Below, one piece after another: positions 1-11,790 of a stretch of 26,003 bases of DNA. The notes below the pieces were generated by a model. The model worked only from the letters and a program-made list of their open reading frames with translations, ran no database searches and was not told where the DNA came from. Made by a program: the position numbers and the translations under genes. Positions within the stretch are counted from its first letter, which is position 1, and the number at the start of each line of letters is the position of its first letter. Source of the DNA: Utricularia gibba (Eukaryota > Streptophyta > Magnoliopsida > Lamiales > Lentibulariaceae); contig NEEC01000330.1 of the NCBI GenBank assembly GCA_002189035.1, positions 1 through 26,003 on the forward strand, read 5' to 3'.

Positions 1-11
1 CCAAAAACGAC
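1..11 (+). repeat. Partial satellite unit at left window edge
   Basis: These bases are the last 11 bases of a unit (ending aaaacgac) before the first HindIII anchor at 12. They show that the array continues to the left of the window. Confidence 0.9.
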
Positions 12-2138
12 AAGCTTTTCCTTGAGAAACCATGTAGGCAGCCAATTAAAACCCAACGTTAAGAAATGCATCAAGTTTTTGCCGAGCCACAAATGACTAT
101 GGGCCCGAGCTCGACTCGACCTCTCGATACCGTTGCCCACGAGAGCGCCTCCTCAGATATAAAGCATGCGGTTGAGAAAACCATTTTGGGTGCTCATGAC
201 ATCCTAACTTCAATAAGTGCAGCACGATTTTCGTCGAGTAGGACCCGATGTGGCAAAGGAACCTTGGGTCAGAACGAAGTTCACAACGACATCACCCGCC
301 CAAAAACGACAAGCTTTTCCTTGAGAAACCATGTAGGCAGCCAATTAAAACCCAACGTTAAGAAATGCATCAAGTTTTTTGCCGAGCTACAAATGACTAT
401 GGGCCCGAGCTCGACTCGACCTCCTTCTCGATACCGTTGCCCCACGAGAGCGCCTCCTCAGATATAAAGCATGCGGTTGAGAAAACCATTTTGGGTGCTT
501 ATGACATCCTAACTTCAATAAGTGCATCACGATTTTCGTCGAGTAGGACCCGATGTGGCAAAGGGAACCTTGGGTCAGAACGAAGTTCACAACGACATCA
601 CCCGCCCAAAAACGACAAGCTTTTCCTTGAGAAACCATGTAGGCAGCCAATTAAAACCCAACGTTAAGAAATGCATCAAGTTTTTTGCCGAGCCACAAAT
701 GACTATGGGCCCGAGCTCGACTCGACCTCCTTCTCGATACCGTTGCCCACGAGAGCGCCTCCTCAGATATAAAGCATGCGGTTGAGAAAACCATTTTGGG
801 TGCTCATGACATCCTAACTTCAATAAGTGCATCACGATTTTCGTCGAGTAGGACCCGATGTTTGGGTCAGAACGAAGTTCACAACGACATCACCCGCCCA
901 AAAACGACAAGCTTTTCCTTGAGAAACCATGTAGGCAGCCAATTAAAACCCAACGTTAAGAAATGCATCAAGTTTTTTGCCGAGCACAAATGACTATGGG
1001 CCCGAGCTCGACTCGACCTCCTTCTCGATACCGTTGCCCCACGAGAGCGCCTCCAATATAAAGCATGCGGTTGAGAAAACCATTTTGGGTGCTCATGACA
1101 TCCTAACTTCAATAAGTGCATCACGATTTCGTCGAGTAGGACCCGATGTGGCAAAGGAGTCAGACCGAACCTTGGGTCAGAACGAAGTTCACAACGACAT
1201 CACCCGCCCAAAAACGACAAGCTTTTCCTTGAGAAACCATGTAGGCAGCCAATTAAAACCCAACGTTAAAAATGCATCAAGTTTTTTGCCGAGCCACAAA
1301 TGACTATGGGCCCGAGCTCGACTCGACCTCCTTCTCGATACCGTTGCCCACGAGAGCGCCCCTCAGATATAAAGCATGCGGTTGAGAAAACCATTTTGGG
1401 TGCTCATGACATCCTAACTTCAATAAGTGCATCACGATTTTCGTCGAGTAGGACCCGATGTGGCAAAGGAGTCAGACCGAACCTTGGGTCAGAACGAAGT
1501 TCACAACGACATCACCCGCCCAAAAACGACAAGCTTTTCCTTGAGAAACCATGTAGCAGCCAATTAAAACCCAACGTTAAGAAATGCATCAAGTTTTTTG
1601 CCGAGCTACAAATGACTATGGGCCCGAGCTCGACTCGACCTCCTTCTCGATACCGTTGCCCCACGAGAGCGCCTCCTCAGATATAAAGCATGCGGTTGAG
1701 AAAACCATTTTGGGTGCTTATGACATCCTAACTTCAATAAGTGCATCACGATTTTCGTCGAGTAGGACCCGATGTGGCAAAGGAGTCAGACCGAACCTTG
1801 GGTCAGAACGAAGTTCACAACGACATCACCCGCCCAAAAACGACAAGCTTTTCCTTGAGAAACCATGTAGGCAGCCAATTAAAACCCAACGTTAAGAAAT
1901 GCATCAAGTTTTTGCCGAGCTACAAATGACTATCCCCGAGCTCGACTTGCTCGATACCGTTGCCCCCACGAGAGCGCCTCAAATATAAAGCATGCGGTTG
2001 AGAAAACCATTTGGGTGCTCATGACATCCTAACTTCAATAAGTGCATCACGATTTTCGTCGAGTAGGACCCGATGTGGCAAAGGAGGAACCTTGGGTCAG
2101 AACGAAGTTCACAACGACATCACCCGCCCAAAAACGAC

Positions 2139-2438
2139 AAGCTTTTCCTTGAGAAACCATGTAGGCAGCCAATTAAAACCCAACGTTAAGAAATGCATCA
2201 AGTTTTTTGCCGAGCCACAAATGACTATGGGCCCGAGCTCGACTCGACCTCCTTCTCGATACCGTTGCCCCACGAGAGCGCCTCCTCAATATAAAGCATG
2301 CGGTTGAGAAAACCATTTTGGGTGCTCATGACATCCTAACTTCAATAAGTGCATCACGATTTTCGTCGAGTAGGACCCGATGTGGCAAAGGAACCGACCG
2401 GTCAAACTTCACAACGACATCACCCGCCCAAAAACGAC
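2139..2438 (+). repeat. Left-domain unit with scrambled hotspot
   Basis: This unit is normal until the second-half hotspot. At about 2389-2410 the usual stretch from 'ggagtcagaccg' through 'cttgggtcagaacgaag' is replaced by a short mosaic (aaccgaccggtcaaac) before 'ttcacaacgac' resumes. Unlike the simple deletions in neighbouring units, order and content are both altered, and a short CCGACCGG palindrome results. Confidence 0.75.
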
Positions 2439-4886
2439 AAGCTTTTCCTTGAGAAACCATGTAGGCAGCCAATTAAAACCCAACGTTAAGAAATGCATCA
2501 AGTTTTTTGCCGAGCTACAAATGACTATGGGCCCGAGCTCGACTCGACCTCCTTCTCGATACCGTTGCCCCACGAGAGCGCCTCCTCAGATATAAAGCAT
2601 GCGGTTGAGAAAACCATTTTGGGTGCTCATGACATCCTAACTTCAATAAGTGCAGCACGATTTTCGTCGAGTAGGACCCGATGTGGCAAAGGAACCTTGG
2701 GTCAGAACGAAGTTCACAACGACATCACCCGCCCAAAAACGACAAGCTTTTCCTTGAGAAACCATGTAGGCAGCCAATTAAAACCCAACGTTAAGAAATG
2801 CATCAAGTTTTTTGCCGAGCCACAAATGACTATGGGCCCGAGCTCGACTCGACCTCCTTCTCGATACCGTTGCCCCACGAGAGCGCCCTCAGATATAAAG
2901 CATGCGGTTGAGAAAACCATTTTGGGTGCTCATGACATCCTAACTTCAATAAGTGCATCACGATTTTCGTCGAGTAGGACCCGATGTGGCAAAGGAACCT
3001 TGGGTCAGAACGAAGTTCACAACGACATCACCGCCCAAAAACGACAAGCTTTTCCTTGAGAAACCATGTAGGCAGCCAATTAAAACCCAACGTTAAGAAA
3101 TGCATCAAGTTTTTTGCCGAGCTACAAATGACTATGGGCCCGAGCTCGACTCGACCTCCTTCTCGATACCGTTGCCCCCACGAGAGCGCCTCCTCAGATA
3201 TAAAGCATGCGGTTGAGAAAACCATTTTGGGTGCTCATGACATCCTAACTTCAATAAGTGCATCAGATTTTCGTCGAGTAGGACCCGATGTGGCAAAGGA
3301 GTCAGAACCTTGGGTCAGAACGAAGTTCACAACGACATCACCGCCCAAAAACGACAAGCTTTTCCTTGAGAAACCATGTAGGCAGCCAATTAAAACCCAA
3401 CGTTAAAAATGCATCAAGTTTTTTGCCGAGCCACAAATGACTATGGGCCCGAGCTCGACTCGACCTCCTTCTCGACCGTTGCCCCACGAGAGCGCCTCCT
3501 CAATATAAAGCATGCGGTTGAGAAAACCATTTTGGGTGCTCATGACATCCTAACTTCAATAAGTGCAGCACGATTTTCGTCGAGTAGGACCCGATGTGGC
3601 AAAGGAGTCGAACCTTGGGTCAGAACGAAGTTCACAACGACATCACCCGCCCAAAAACGACAAGCTTTTCCTTGAGAAACCATGTAGGCAGCCAATTAAA
3701 ACCCAACGTTAAGAAATGCATCAAGTTTTTTGCCGAGCTACAAATGACTATGGCCCGAGCTCGACTCGACCTCCTTCTCGATACCGTTGCCCCACGAGAG
3801 CGCCTTTCAAATATAAAGCATGCGGTTGAGAAAACCATTTTGGGTGCTCATGACATCCTAACTTCAATAACATCACGATTTTCGTCGAGTAGGACCGATG
3901 TGGCAAAGGAGTCAGACCGAACCTTGGGGAACGAAGTTCACAACGACATCACCGCCCAAAAACGACAAGCTTTTCCTTGAGAAACCATGTAGGCAGCCAA
4001 TTAAAACCCAACGTTAAAAATGCATCAAGTTTTTGCCGAGCCACAAATGACTATGGGCCCGAGCTCGACTCGACCTCCTTCTCGATACCGTTGCCCCACG
4101 AGAGCGCCTCCTCAGATATAAAGCATGCGGTTGAGAAAACCATTTTGGGTGCTCATGACATCCTAACTTCAATAAGTGCATCACGATTTTCGTCGAGTAG
4201 ACCCGATGTGGCAAGGAGTCAGAACCTTGGGTCAGAACGAAGTTCACAACGACATCACCCCCCAAAAACGACAAGCTTTTCCTTGAGAAACCATGTAGGC
4301 AGCCAATTAAAACCCAACGTTAAGAAATGCATCAAGTTTTTTGCCGAGCTACAAATGACTATGGGCCCGAGCTCGACTCGACCTCCTCGATACCGTTGCC
4401 CCACGAGAGCGCCTCCTCAGATATAAAGCATGCGGTTGAGAAAACCATTTTGGGTGCTTATGACATCCTAACTTCAATAAGTGCATCACGATTTTCGTCG
4501 AGTAGGACCCGATGTCAAAGGAGTCAGACCGAACCTTGGGTCAGAACGAAGTTCACAACGACATCACCCGCCCAAAAACGACAAGCTTTTCCTTGAGAAA
4601 CCATGTAGGCAGCCAATTAAAACCCAACGTTAAGAAATGCATCAAGTTTTTTGCCGAGCACAAATGACTATGGGCCCGAGCTCGACTCGACCTCCTCTCG
4701 ATACCGTTGCCCCACGAGAGCGCCTCATATAAAGCATGCGGTTGAGAAAACCATTTTGGGTGCTCATGACATCCTAACTTCAATAAATGCATCACGATTT
4801 TCGTCGAGTAGGACCCGATGTGGCAAAGGAGTCAGAACCTTGGGTCAGAACGAAGTTCACAACGACATCACCCGCCCAAAAACGAC

Positions 4887-5168
4887 AAGCTTTTCCTTGA
4901 GAAACCATGTAGGCAGCCAATTAAAACCCAACGTTAAGAAATGCATCAAGTTTTTTGCCGAGCACAAATGACTATGGGCCCGAGCTCGACTCGACCTCCT
5001 TCTCGATACCGTTGCCCCACGAGAGCGCCTCCTCAGATATAAAGCATGCGTTGAGAAAACCACATGACATCCTAACTTCAATAAGTGCATCACGATTTTC
5101 GTCGAGTAGGACCCGATGTCCTTGGGTCAGAACGAAGTTCACAACGACATCACCCGCCCAAAAACGAC
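4887..5168 (+). repeat. Shortest regular unit (282 bp)
   Basis: This is the shortest interval between two intact HindIII anchors apart from the disordered block. Two losses explain most of the shortening: near 5062 the stretch between 'aaaacca' and 'catgacatcc' lacks 'ttttgggtgct', and near 5119 'cgatgt' runs almost directly into 'ccttgggtc', removing the 'ggcaaaggagtcagaccgaa' stretch. The next two units (5169 and 5461, both 292 bp) are also short, but by different deletions, for example in 'ccaattaaa' and 'ccccacgagagcg'. Confidence 0.85.
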
Positions 5169-8100
5169 AAGCTTTTCCTTGAGAAACCATGTAGGCAGCC
5201 TAAAACCCAACGTTAAGAAATGCATCAAGTTTTTTGCCGAGCTACAAATGACTATGGGCCCGAGCTCGACTCGACCTCACGATACCGTTGCCTCCTCAAT
5301 ATAAAGCATGCGGTTGAGAAAACCATTTTGGTGCTCATGACATCCTAACTTCAATAAGTGCATCACGATTTTCGTCGAGTAGGACCCGATGTGGCAAAGG
5401 AGTCAGACCGAACCTTGGGTCAGAACGAAGTCACAACGACATCACCCGCCCAAAAACGACAAGCTTTTCCTTGAGAAACCATGTAGGCAGACCCAACGTT
5501 AAGAAATGCATCAAGTTTTTTGCCGAGCTACAAATGACTATGGGCCCGAGCTCGACTCGACCTCCTTCTCGATACCGTTGCCCACGAGAGCGGATATAAA
5601 GCATGCGGTTGAGAAAACCATTTTGGGTGCTCATGACATCCTAACTTCAATAAGTGCATCACGATTTTCGTCGAGTAGGACCCGATGTGGCAAAGGAGTC
5701 AGACCGAACCTTGGGTCAGAACGAAGTTCACAACGACATCACCCGCCCAAAAACGACAAGCTTTTCCTTGAGAAACCATGTAGGCAGCCAATTAAAACCC
5801 AACGTTAAGAAATGCATCAAGTTTTTTGCCGAGCTACAAATGACTATGGGCCCGAGCTCGACTCGACCTCCTTCTCGATACCGTTGCCCCACGAGAGGCC
5901 TTCAATATAAAGCATGCGGTTGAGAAAACCATTTTGGGTGCATGACATCCTAACTTCAATAAGTGCATCACGATTTTCGTCGAGTAGGACCCGATGTGGC
6001 AAAGGAGTCAGACCGAACCTTGGGTCAGAACGAAGTTCACAACGACATCACCGCCCAAAAACGACAAGCTTTTCCTTGAGAAACCATGTAGGCAGCCAAT
6101 TAAACCCAACGTTAAGAAATGCATCAAGTTTTTTGCCGAGCCACAAATGACTATGGGCCCGAGCTCGACTCGACCTCCTTCTCGATACCGTTGCCCCACG
6201 AGAGCGCCTCCTCAGATATAAAGCATGCGGTTGAGAAAACCATTTTGGGTGCTCATGACATCCTAACTTCAATAAGTGCATCACGATTTTCGTCGAGTAG
6301 GACCGATGTGGCAAAGGAGTCAGACCGAACCTTGGGTCAGAACGAAGTTCACAACGACATCACCCCCCAAAACGACAAGCTTTTCCTTGAGAAACCATGT
6401 AGGCAGCCAATTAAAACCCAACGTTAAGAAATGCATCAAGTTTTTTGCCGAGCTACAAATGACTATGGGCCCGAGCTCGACTCGACCTCCTTCTCGATAC
6501 CGTTGCCCCACGAGAGCGCCTCCTCAGATATAAAGCATGCGGTTGAGAAAACCATTTTGGGGTGCATGACATCCTAACTTCAATAAGTGCATCACGATTT
6601 TCGTCGAGTAGGACCCGATGTGGCAAGGAACCTTGGGTCAGAACGAAGTTCACAACGACATCACCCGCAAAACGACAAGCTTTTCCTTGAGAAACCATGT
6701 AGGCAGCCAATTAAAACCAACGTTAAGAAATGCATCAAGTTTTTTGCCGAGCTACAAATGACTATGGGCCCGAGCTCGACTCGACCTCCTTCTCGATACC
6801 GTTGCCCCACGAGAGCGCCTCCTCAATATAAAGCATGCGGTTGAGAAAACCATTTTGGGTGCTCATGACATCCTAACTTCAATAAGTGCAGCACGATTTT
6901 CGTCGAGTAGGACCCGATGTGGCCAACCTTGGGTCAGAACGAAGTTCACAACGACATCACCCGCCCAAAAACGACAAGCTTTTCCTTGAGAAACCATGTA
7001 GGCAGCCAATTAAACCCAACGTTAAGAAATGCATCAAGTTTTTTGCCGAGCTACAAATGACTATGGGCCCGAGCTCGACTCGACCTCCTTCTCGATACCG
7101 TTGCCCCACGAGAGCGCCTCCTCAGATATAAAGCATGCGGTTGAGAAAACCATTTTGGGTGCTCATGACATCCTAACTTCAATAAGTGGCACGATTTTCG
7201 TCGAGTAGGACCCGATGTCTTGGGTCAGAACGAAGTTCACAACGACATCACCCGCCCAAAAACGACAAGCTTTTCCTTGAGAAACCATGTAGGCAGCCAA
7301 TTAAAACCCAACGTTAAGAAATGCATCAAGTTTTTTGCCGAGCTACAAATGACTATGGGCCCGAGCTCGACTCGACCTCCTTCTCGATACGTTGCCCCCA
7401 CGAGAGCGCCTCCTCAATATAAAGCATGCGGTTGAGAAAACCATTTTGGGTGCTCATGACATCCTAACTTCAATAAGGCAGCACGATTTTCGTCGAGTAG
7501 GACCCGATGTGCAAAGGAGTCAGACCGAACCTTGGGTCAGAACGAAGTTCACAACGACATCACCCGCCCAAAAACGACAAGCTTTTCCTTGAGAAACCAT
7601 GTAGGCAGCCAATTAAAACCCAACGTTAAGAAATGCATCAAGTTTTTTGCCGAGCTACAAATGACTATGGGCCCGAGCTCGACTCGACCTCCTTCTCGAT
7701 ACCGTTGCCCCACGAGAGCGCCTCCTCAGATATAAAGCATGCGGTTGAGAAAACCATTTTGGGTGCTCATGACATCCTAACTTCAATAAGTGCACACGAT
7801 TTTCGTCGAGTAGGACCCGATGTGGCAAAGGAGTCAGACCGAACCTTGGGTCAGAACGAAGTTCACAACGACATCACCCGCCCAAAAACGACAAGCTTTT
7901 CCTTGAGAAACCATGTAGGCAGCCAATTAAAACCCAACGTTAAGAAATGCATCAAGTTTTTTGCCGAGCCACAAATGACTATGGGCCCGAGCTCGACTCG
8001 ACCTCCTTCTCGATACCGTTGCCCCACGAGAGCGCCTCCTCAGATATAAAGCATGCGGTTGAGAAAACCATTTTGGGTGCTCATGACATCCTAACTTCAA

Positions 8101-10319
8101 TAAGTGCATCACGATTTCGTCGAGTAGGACCCGATGTGGCAAAGGAGTCAGACCGAACCTTGGGTCAGAACGAAGTTCACAACGACATCACCCGCCCAAA
8201 AACGACAAGCTTTTCCTTGAGAAACCATGTAGGCAGCCAATTAAAACCAACGTTAAGAAATGCATCAAGTTTTTTGCCGAGCTACAAATGACTATGGGCC
8301 CGAGCTCGACTCGACCTCCTCTCGATACCGTTGCCCCACGAGAGCGCCTCCTCAATATAAAGCATGCGGTTTGAGAAAACCATTTTGGGTGCTCATGACA
8401 TCTAACTTCAATAAGTGCATCACGATTTTCGTCGAGTAGGACCGATGTGGCAAAGGAGTCAGACCGAACCTTGGGTCAGAACGAAGTTCACAACGACATC
8501 ACCGCCCAAAAACGACAAGCTTTTCCTTGAGAAACCATTAGGCAGCCAATTAAAACCAACGTTAAAAATGCATCAAGTTTTTGCCGAGCTACAAATGACT
8601 ATGGGCCCGAGCTCGACTCGACCTCCTTCTCGATACCGTTCGAGAGCGCCTCCTCAATATAAAGCATGCGGTTGAGAAAACCATTTTGGGTGCTATGACA
8701 TCCTAACTTCAATAAGTGCATCACGATTTTTCGTCGAGTAGGACCCGATGTGGCAAAGGAACCTTGGGTCAGAACGAAGTTCACAACGACATCACCCGCC
8801 CAAAAACGACAAGCTTTTCCTTGAGAAACCATGTAGGCAGCCAATTAAAACCCAACGTTAAGAAATGCATCAAGTTTTTTGCCGAGCTACAAATGACTAT
8901 GGGCCCGAGCTCGACTCGACCTCCTTCTCGATACCGTTGCCCACGAGAGCCTCCTCAGATATAAAGCATGCGGTTGAAAAACCATTTTGGGTGCTCATGA
9001 CATCCTAACTTCAATAAGTGCATCACGATTTTCGTCGAGTAGGACCCGATGTGAACCTTGGGTCAGAACGAAGTTCACAACGACATCACCCGCCCAAAAA
9101 CGACAAGCTTTTCCTTGAGAAACCATGTAGGCAGCCAATTAAAACCCAACGTTAAGAAATGCATCAAGTTTTTTGCCGAGCCACAAATGACTATGGGCCC
9201 GAGCTCGACTCGACCTCCTTCTCGATACCGTTGCCCACGAGAGCGCCTCCTCAAATATAAAGCATGCGGTTGAGAAAACCATTTTGGGTGCTCATGACAT
9301 CCTAACTTCAATAAGTGCATCACGATTTCGTCGAGTAGGACCCGATGTGGCAAAGGAGTCAGACCGAACCTTGGGTCAGAACGAAGTTCACAACGACATC
9401 ACCCGCCCAAAACGACAAGCTTTTCCTTGAGAAACCATGTAGGCAGCCAATTAAAACCCAACGTTAAAAATGCATCAAGTTTTTTGCCGAGCTACAAATG
9501 ACTATGGCCCGAGCTCGACTCGACCTCCTTCTCGATACCGTTGCCCCACGAGAGCGCCTCCTCAATATAAAGCATGCGGTTGAGAAAACCATTTTGGTGC
9601 TCATGACATCCTAACTTCAATAAGTGCATCACGATTTCGTCGAGTAGGACCCGATGTGGCAAAGGAGTCAGACCGAACCTTGGGTCAGAACGAAGTTCAC
9701 AACGACATCACCCGCCCAAAAACGACAAGCTTTTCCTTGAGAAACCATGTAGGCAGCCAATTAAAACCCAACGTTAAGAAATGCATCAAGTTTTTTGCCG
9801 AGCCACAAATGACTATGGGCCCGAGCTCGACTCGACCTCCTCTCGATACCGTTGCCCACGAGAGCGCCTCCTCAATATAAAGCATGCGGTTGAGAAAACC
9901 ATTTTGGGTGCTCATGACATCCTAACTTCAATAAGTGCATCACGATTTTCGTCGAGTAGGACCGATTGGCAAAGGAACCTTGGGTCAGAACGAAGTTCCA
10001 ACGACATCACCCGCCCAAAACGACAAGCTTTTCCTTGAGAAACCATGTAGGCAGCCAATTAAAACCCAACGTTAAGAAATGCATCAGTTTTTTGCCGAGC
10101 TACAAATGACTATGGGCCCGAGCTCGACTCGACCTCCTTTCGATACCGTTGCCCACGAGAGCGCCTCCTCAGATATAAAGCATGCGGTTGAGAAAACCAT
10201 TTTGGGTGCTATGACATCCTAACTTCAATAAGTGCATCACGATTTCGTCGAGTAGGACCCGATGTGGCAAAGGAACCTCAGAACGAAGTTCACAACGACA
10301 TCACCCGCCCAAAAACGAC

Positions 10320-10535
10320 AAGCTTTTCCTTGAGAAACCATGTAGGCAGCCAATTAAAACCAACAATGCATCAATTTTTTGCCGAGCTTGACTATGGCCG
10401 AAATGATACATCCTCAAGCATTTTTTGCATCCTAACTTCAATAAGTGCATCACGATTCGTAGGACCCGATGTGGCAAAGGAGTCAGACCGAACCTTGGGT
10501 CAGAACGAAGTTCACAACGACATCACAAAAACGAC
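10320..10535 (+). repeat. Truncated unit, 216 bp
   Basis: The first half is present to 'gccgagct'. The rest of that half and the start of the second half are replaced by about 40 bases of jumbled sequence (about 10389-10430) before 'catcctaacttcaataag' resumes. The unit's ending lacks 'cccgcc' before 'aaaacgac'. Confidence 0.8.
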
Positions 10536-10782
10536 AAGCCCTTGAGAAACCATCAGCCACTCATCAAGACTACAAATGACCCCGAGCTCGACTGTCCTTC
10601 TCGATACCGTTGCCCACGAGAGCGCCTCCTCAATATAAAGCATGCGGTTGAGAAAACCATTTTGGGTGCTCATGACATCCTAACTTCAATAAGTGCAACG
10701 ATTTTCGTCGAGTAGGACCCGATGTGGCAAAAACCTTGGGTCAGAACGAAGTTCACAACGACATCACCCGCCCAAAAACGAC
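10536..10782 (+). repeat. Truncated unit with mutated HindIII, 247 bp
   Basis: HindIII is lost (AAGCCC). The first half survives as a series of short pieces in correct order (cttgagaaaccat, cagcca, atcaag, ctacaaatgac, cccgagctcgact, tccttctcg), each separated by a small deletion. The second half is nearly normal but lacks 'ggagtcagaccg'. Such a chain of ordered small losses is unusual for natural unequal exchange. Confidence 0.8.
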
Positions 10783-11098
10783 AAGCTTTTCCTTGAGAAA
10801 CCATGTAGGCAGCCAATTAAAACCCAACGTTAAGAAATGCATCAAGTTTTTTGCCGAGCCACAAATGACTATGGCCCGAGCTCGACTCGACCTCCTTCTC
10901 GATACCGTTGCCCCACGAGAGCGCAGCACCTCATGATTTCGTCATGAGTAGGACCCGATGTGGCAAAACCAACCTTTTGGGTCAGAACGAAGACATCACA
11001 ACGACATCTTCAAAAGTGCATGACAATTTTTCCGAGTAGAACCCGATGTGGCAAAGGAGTCAGACCGAACCTTGGGTCAGAACGAAGTTCACAACGAC
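10783..11098 (+). repeat. Unit with internally duplicated second half
   Basis: After a normal first half, the segment containing 'gagtaggacccgatgtggcaaa ... gggtcagaacgaag ... acaacgaca' occurs twice, at about 10923-11010 and 11011-11098, an 88 bp offset measured from 'acccgatg' at 10953 and 11041. The SphI-containing start of the second half is lost. The copies differ from each other, so this is not a fresh exact duplication. The unit runs straight into 'aattaaaacc' of the next one without a HindIII site. Confidence 0.75.
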
Positions 11099-11406
11099 AC
11101 AATTAAAACCAACAGTTAAGAAAAATGCATCAAGTTTTTTTGCCGAGCTACAAATGACGATACCGTTGCCCGAGCTCGAGCTCCTTATTCAAATCATACC
11201 GTTGCCCCACGAGAGCGCCTCCTCAACCATATAAAGCATGCGTGTTGATGACATCCTAACTTCAATAAGTTGGGTCTTTTCGTCGAGTTCAGGAAGCCGC
11301 AGGCACGATTTTCGACCTCGAACCGTTGGGACCCGATGTGACAAAGTTCACAGACCGAACCTTGGGTCAGAACGAAGTCACAACGACATCACCGCCCAAA
11401 AACGAC
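11099..11406 (+). repeat. Degenerate unit lacking HindIII, with inserts
   Basis: This unit starts at 'aattaaaacc' because the HindIII segment is deleted. 'ataccgttgccc' is present twice (about 11159 and 11197) around an altered 'gagctcgagctc'. The second half contains a non-consensus stretch at about 11289-11330 between the 'cgtcgagt' and 'gggacccgatg' motifs. Consensus resumes at 'cagaccgaaccttgggtc'. Confidence 0.75.
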
Positions 11407-11747
11407 AAGCTTTTCCTTGAGAAACCATGTAGGCAGCCAATTAAAACCCAACGTTAAGAAATGCATCAATTTTTGCGAGAGTGCTATGGGCCCGAGCTCG
11501 ACTCGGGCCCTTGAGCTCGACCGTTGCGACGAGAGCTTCTCCTCATACCGTTGCCCACGAGAGCGCCTCCTCATATAAAGCATGCGGTTGAGAAAACCAT
11601 TTTGGGTGCTCATGACATCCTAACTTCAATAAGTGCATCACGATTTTCGTCGAGTAAAGGACCCGATTCAGGAAAAAGGCATCAGACCGATTTTCATCAG
11701 TCGAGTACGAAGTTCGACAACGGCACAAGAACCGCCCAGAAAACGAC
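11407..11747 (+). repeat. Expanded degenerate unit, 341 bp
   Basis: HindIII is intact. The unit is lengthened by a rearranged GC-rich segment (about 11480-11550), in which the ApaI/SacI region is mirrored and 'ccgttgc' and 'gagagc' motifs recur, and by an altered second-half tail (about 11655-11740). This is the longest interval between two intact HindIII anchors apart from the 624 bp gap. Confidence 0.8.
11488..11510. repeat. Perfect inverted repeat, 9 bp arms, 5 nt spacer
   Basis: Arms GGGCCCGAG (11488-11496) and CTCGGGCCC (11502-11510) are exact reverse complements around CTCGA. The left arm and spacer are the normal ApaI-SacI segment of the unit; the right arm is unique to this copy. It could form a GC-rich hairpin and may mark where a rearrangement folded back. 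Confidence 0.9.
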
Positions 11748-11790
11748 AAGCTTTTCCTTCACCGAGCCCAAAAACGACAAGCTTTTCCTT
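11740..11790 (+). repeat. 31 bp local tandem duplication around HindIII
   Basis: The 20-mer starting aaaacgacAAGCTT occurs at 11740-11759 and again at 11771-11790, 31 bp apart, each preceded by an 'accg...ccca'-like stretch. This gives two HindIII sites 31 bp apart, the only such pair seen, and marks the right edge of the disordered block. Confidence 0.88.

Larger units (their letters stand above)
12..10319 (+). repeat. Left array domain: 34 short, deletion-rich units
   Basis: HindIII anchors lie at 12, 311, 617, 909, 1219, 1531, 1845, 2139, 2439, 2744, 3046, 3356, 3662, 3967, 4273, 4583, 4887, 5169, 5461, 5758, 6066, 6377, 6677, 6976, 7267, 7579, 7893, 8207, 8517, 8811, 9105, 9417, 9727, 10025 and 10320. 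Mean spacing is about 303 bp, range 282-314. Units resemble subfamily B or an intermediate: 'cctcctcagata' or 'cctcctcaatata' before the SphI site, and almost always 'ggcaaag'. The A-type diagnostics 'ccttatcaaata' and 'cacctgctc' were not seen here. Most shortening falls between 'cgatgt' and 'accttggg' in the second half, with smaller losses around 'ccccacgagagcg', 'gggtgctcatg' and homopolymers. Shortening could be real erosion or consensus error. Confidence 0.9.
10320..11778 (+). repeat. Disordered block of degenerate satellite units
   Basis: The regular ladder breaks here. Anchor spacing after 10320 is 216 bp (to a mutated AAGCCC at 10536), then 247, then about 624 with no HindIII between 10783 and 11407, then 341, then 31. 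Pieces remain recognisably satellite and mostly in unit order, but they are truncated, duplicated or joined through short unfamiliar stretches (for example about 10387-10427 and 11289-11330). No transposon, target-site duplication or foreign gene is visible. It may be an old junction between two array domains, a recombination scar, or a poorly resolved assembly patch. Confidence 0.85.

Noticed and set aside
10320-11778. Transposon insertion in the disordered block
   Set aside because: No terminal repeats, target-site duplication, poly-A tail or transposase/polymerase fragments are visible. Nearly all pieces are satellite-derived.
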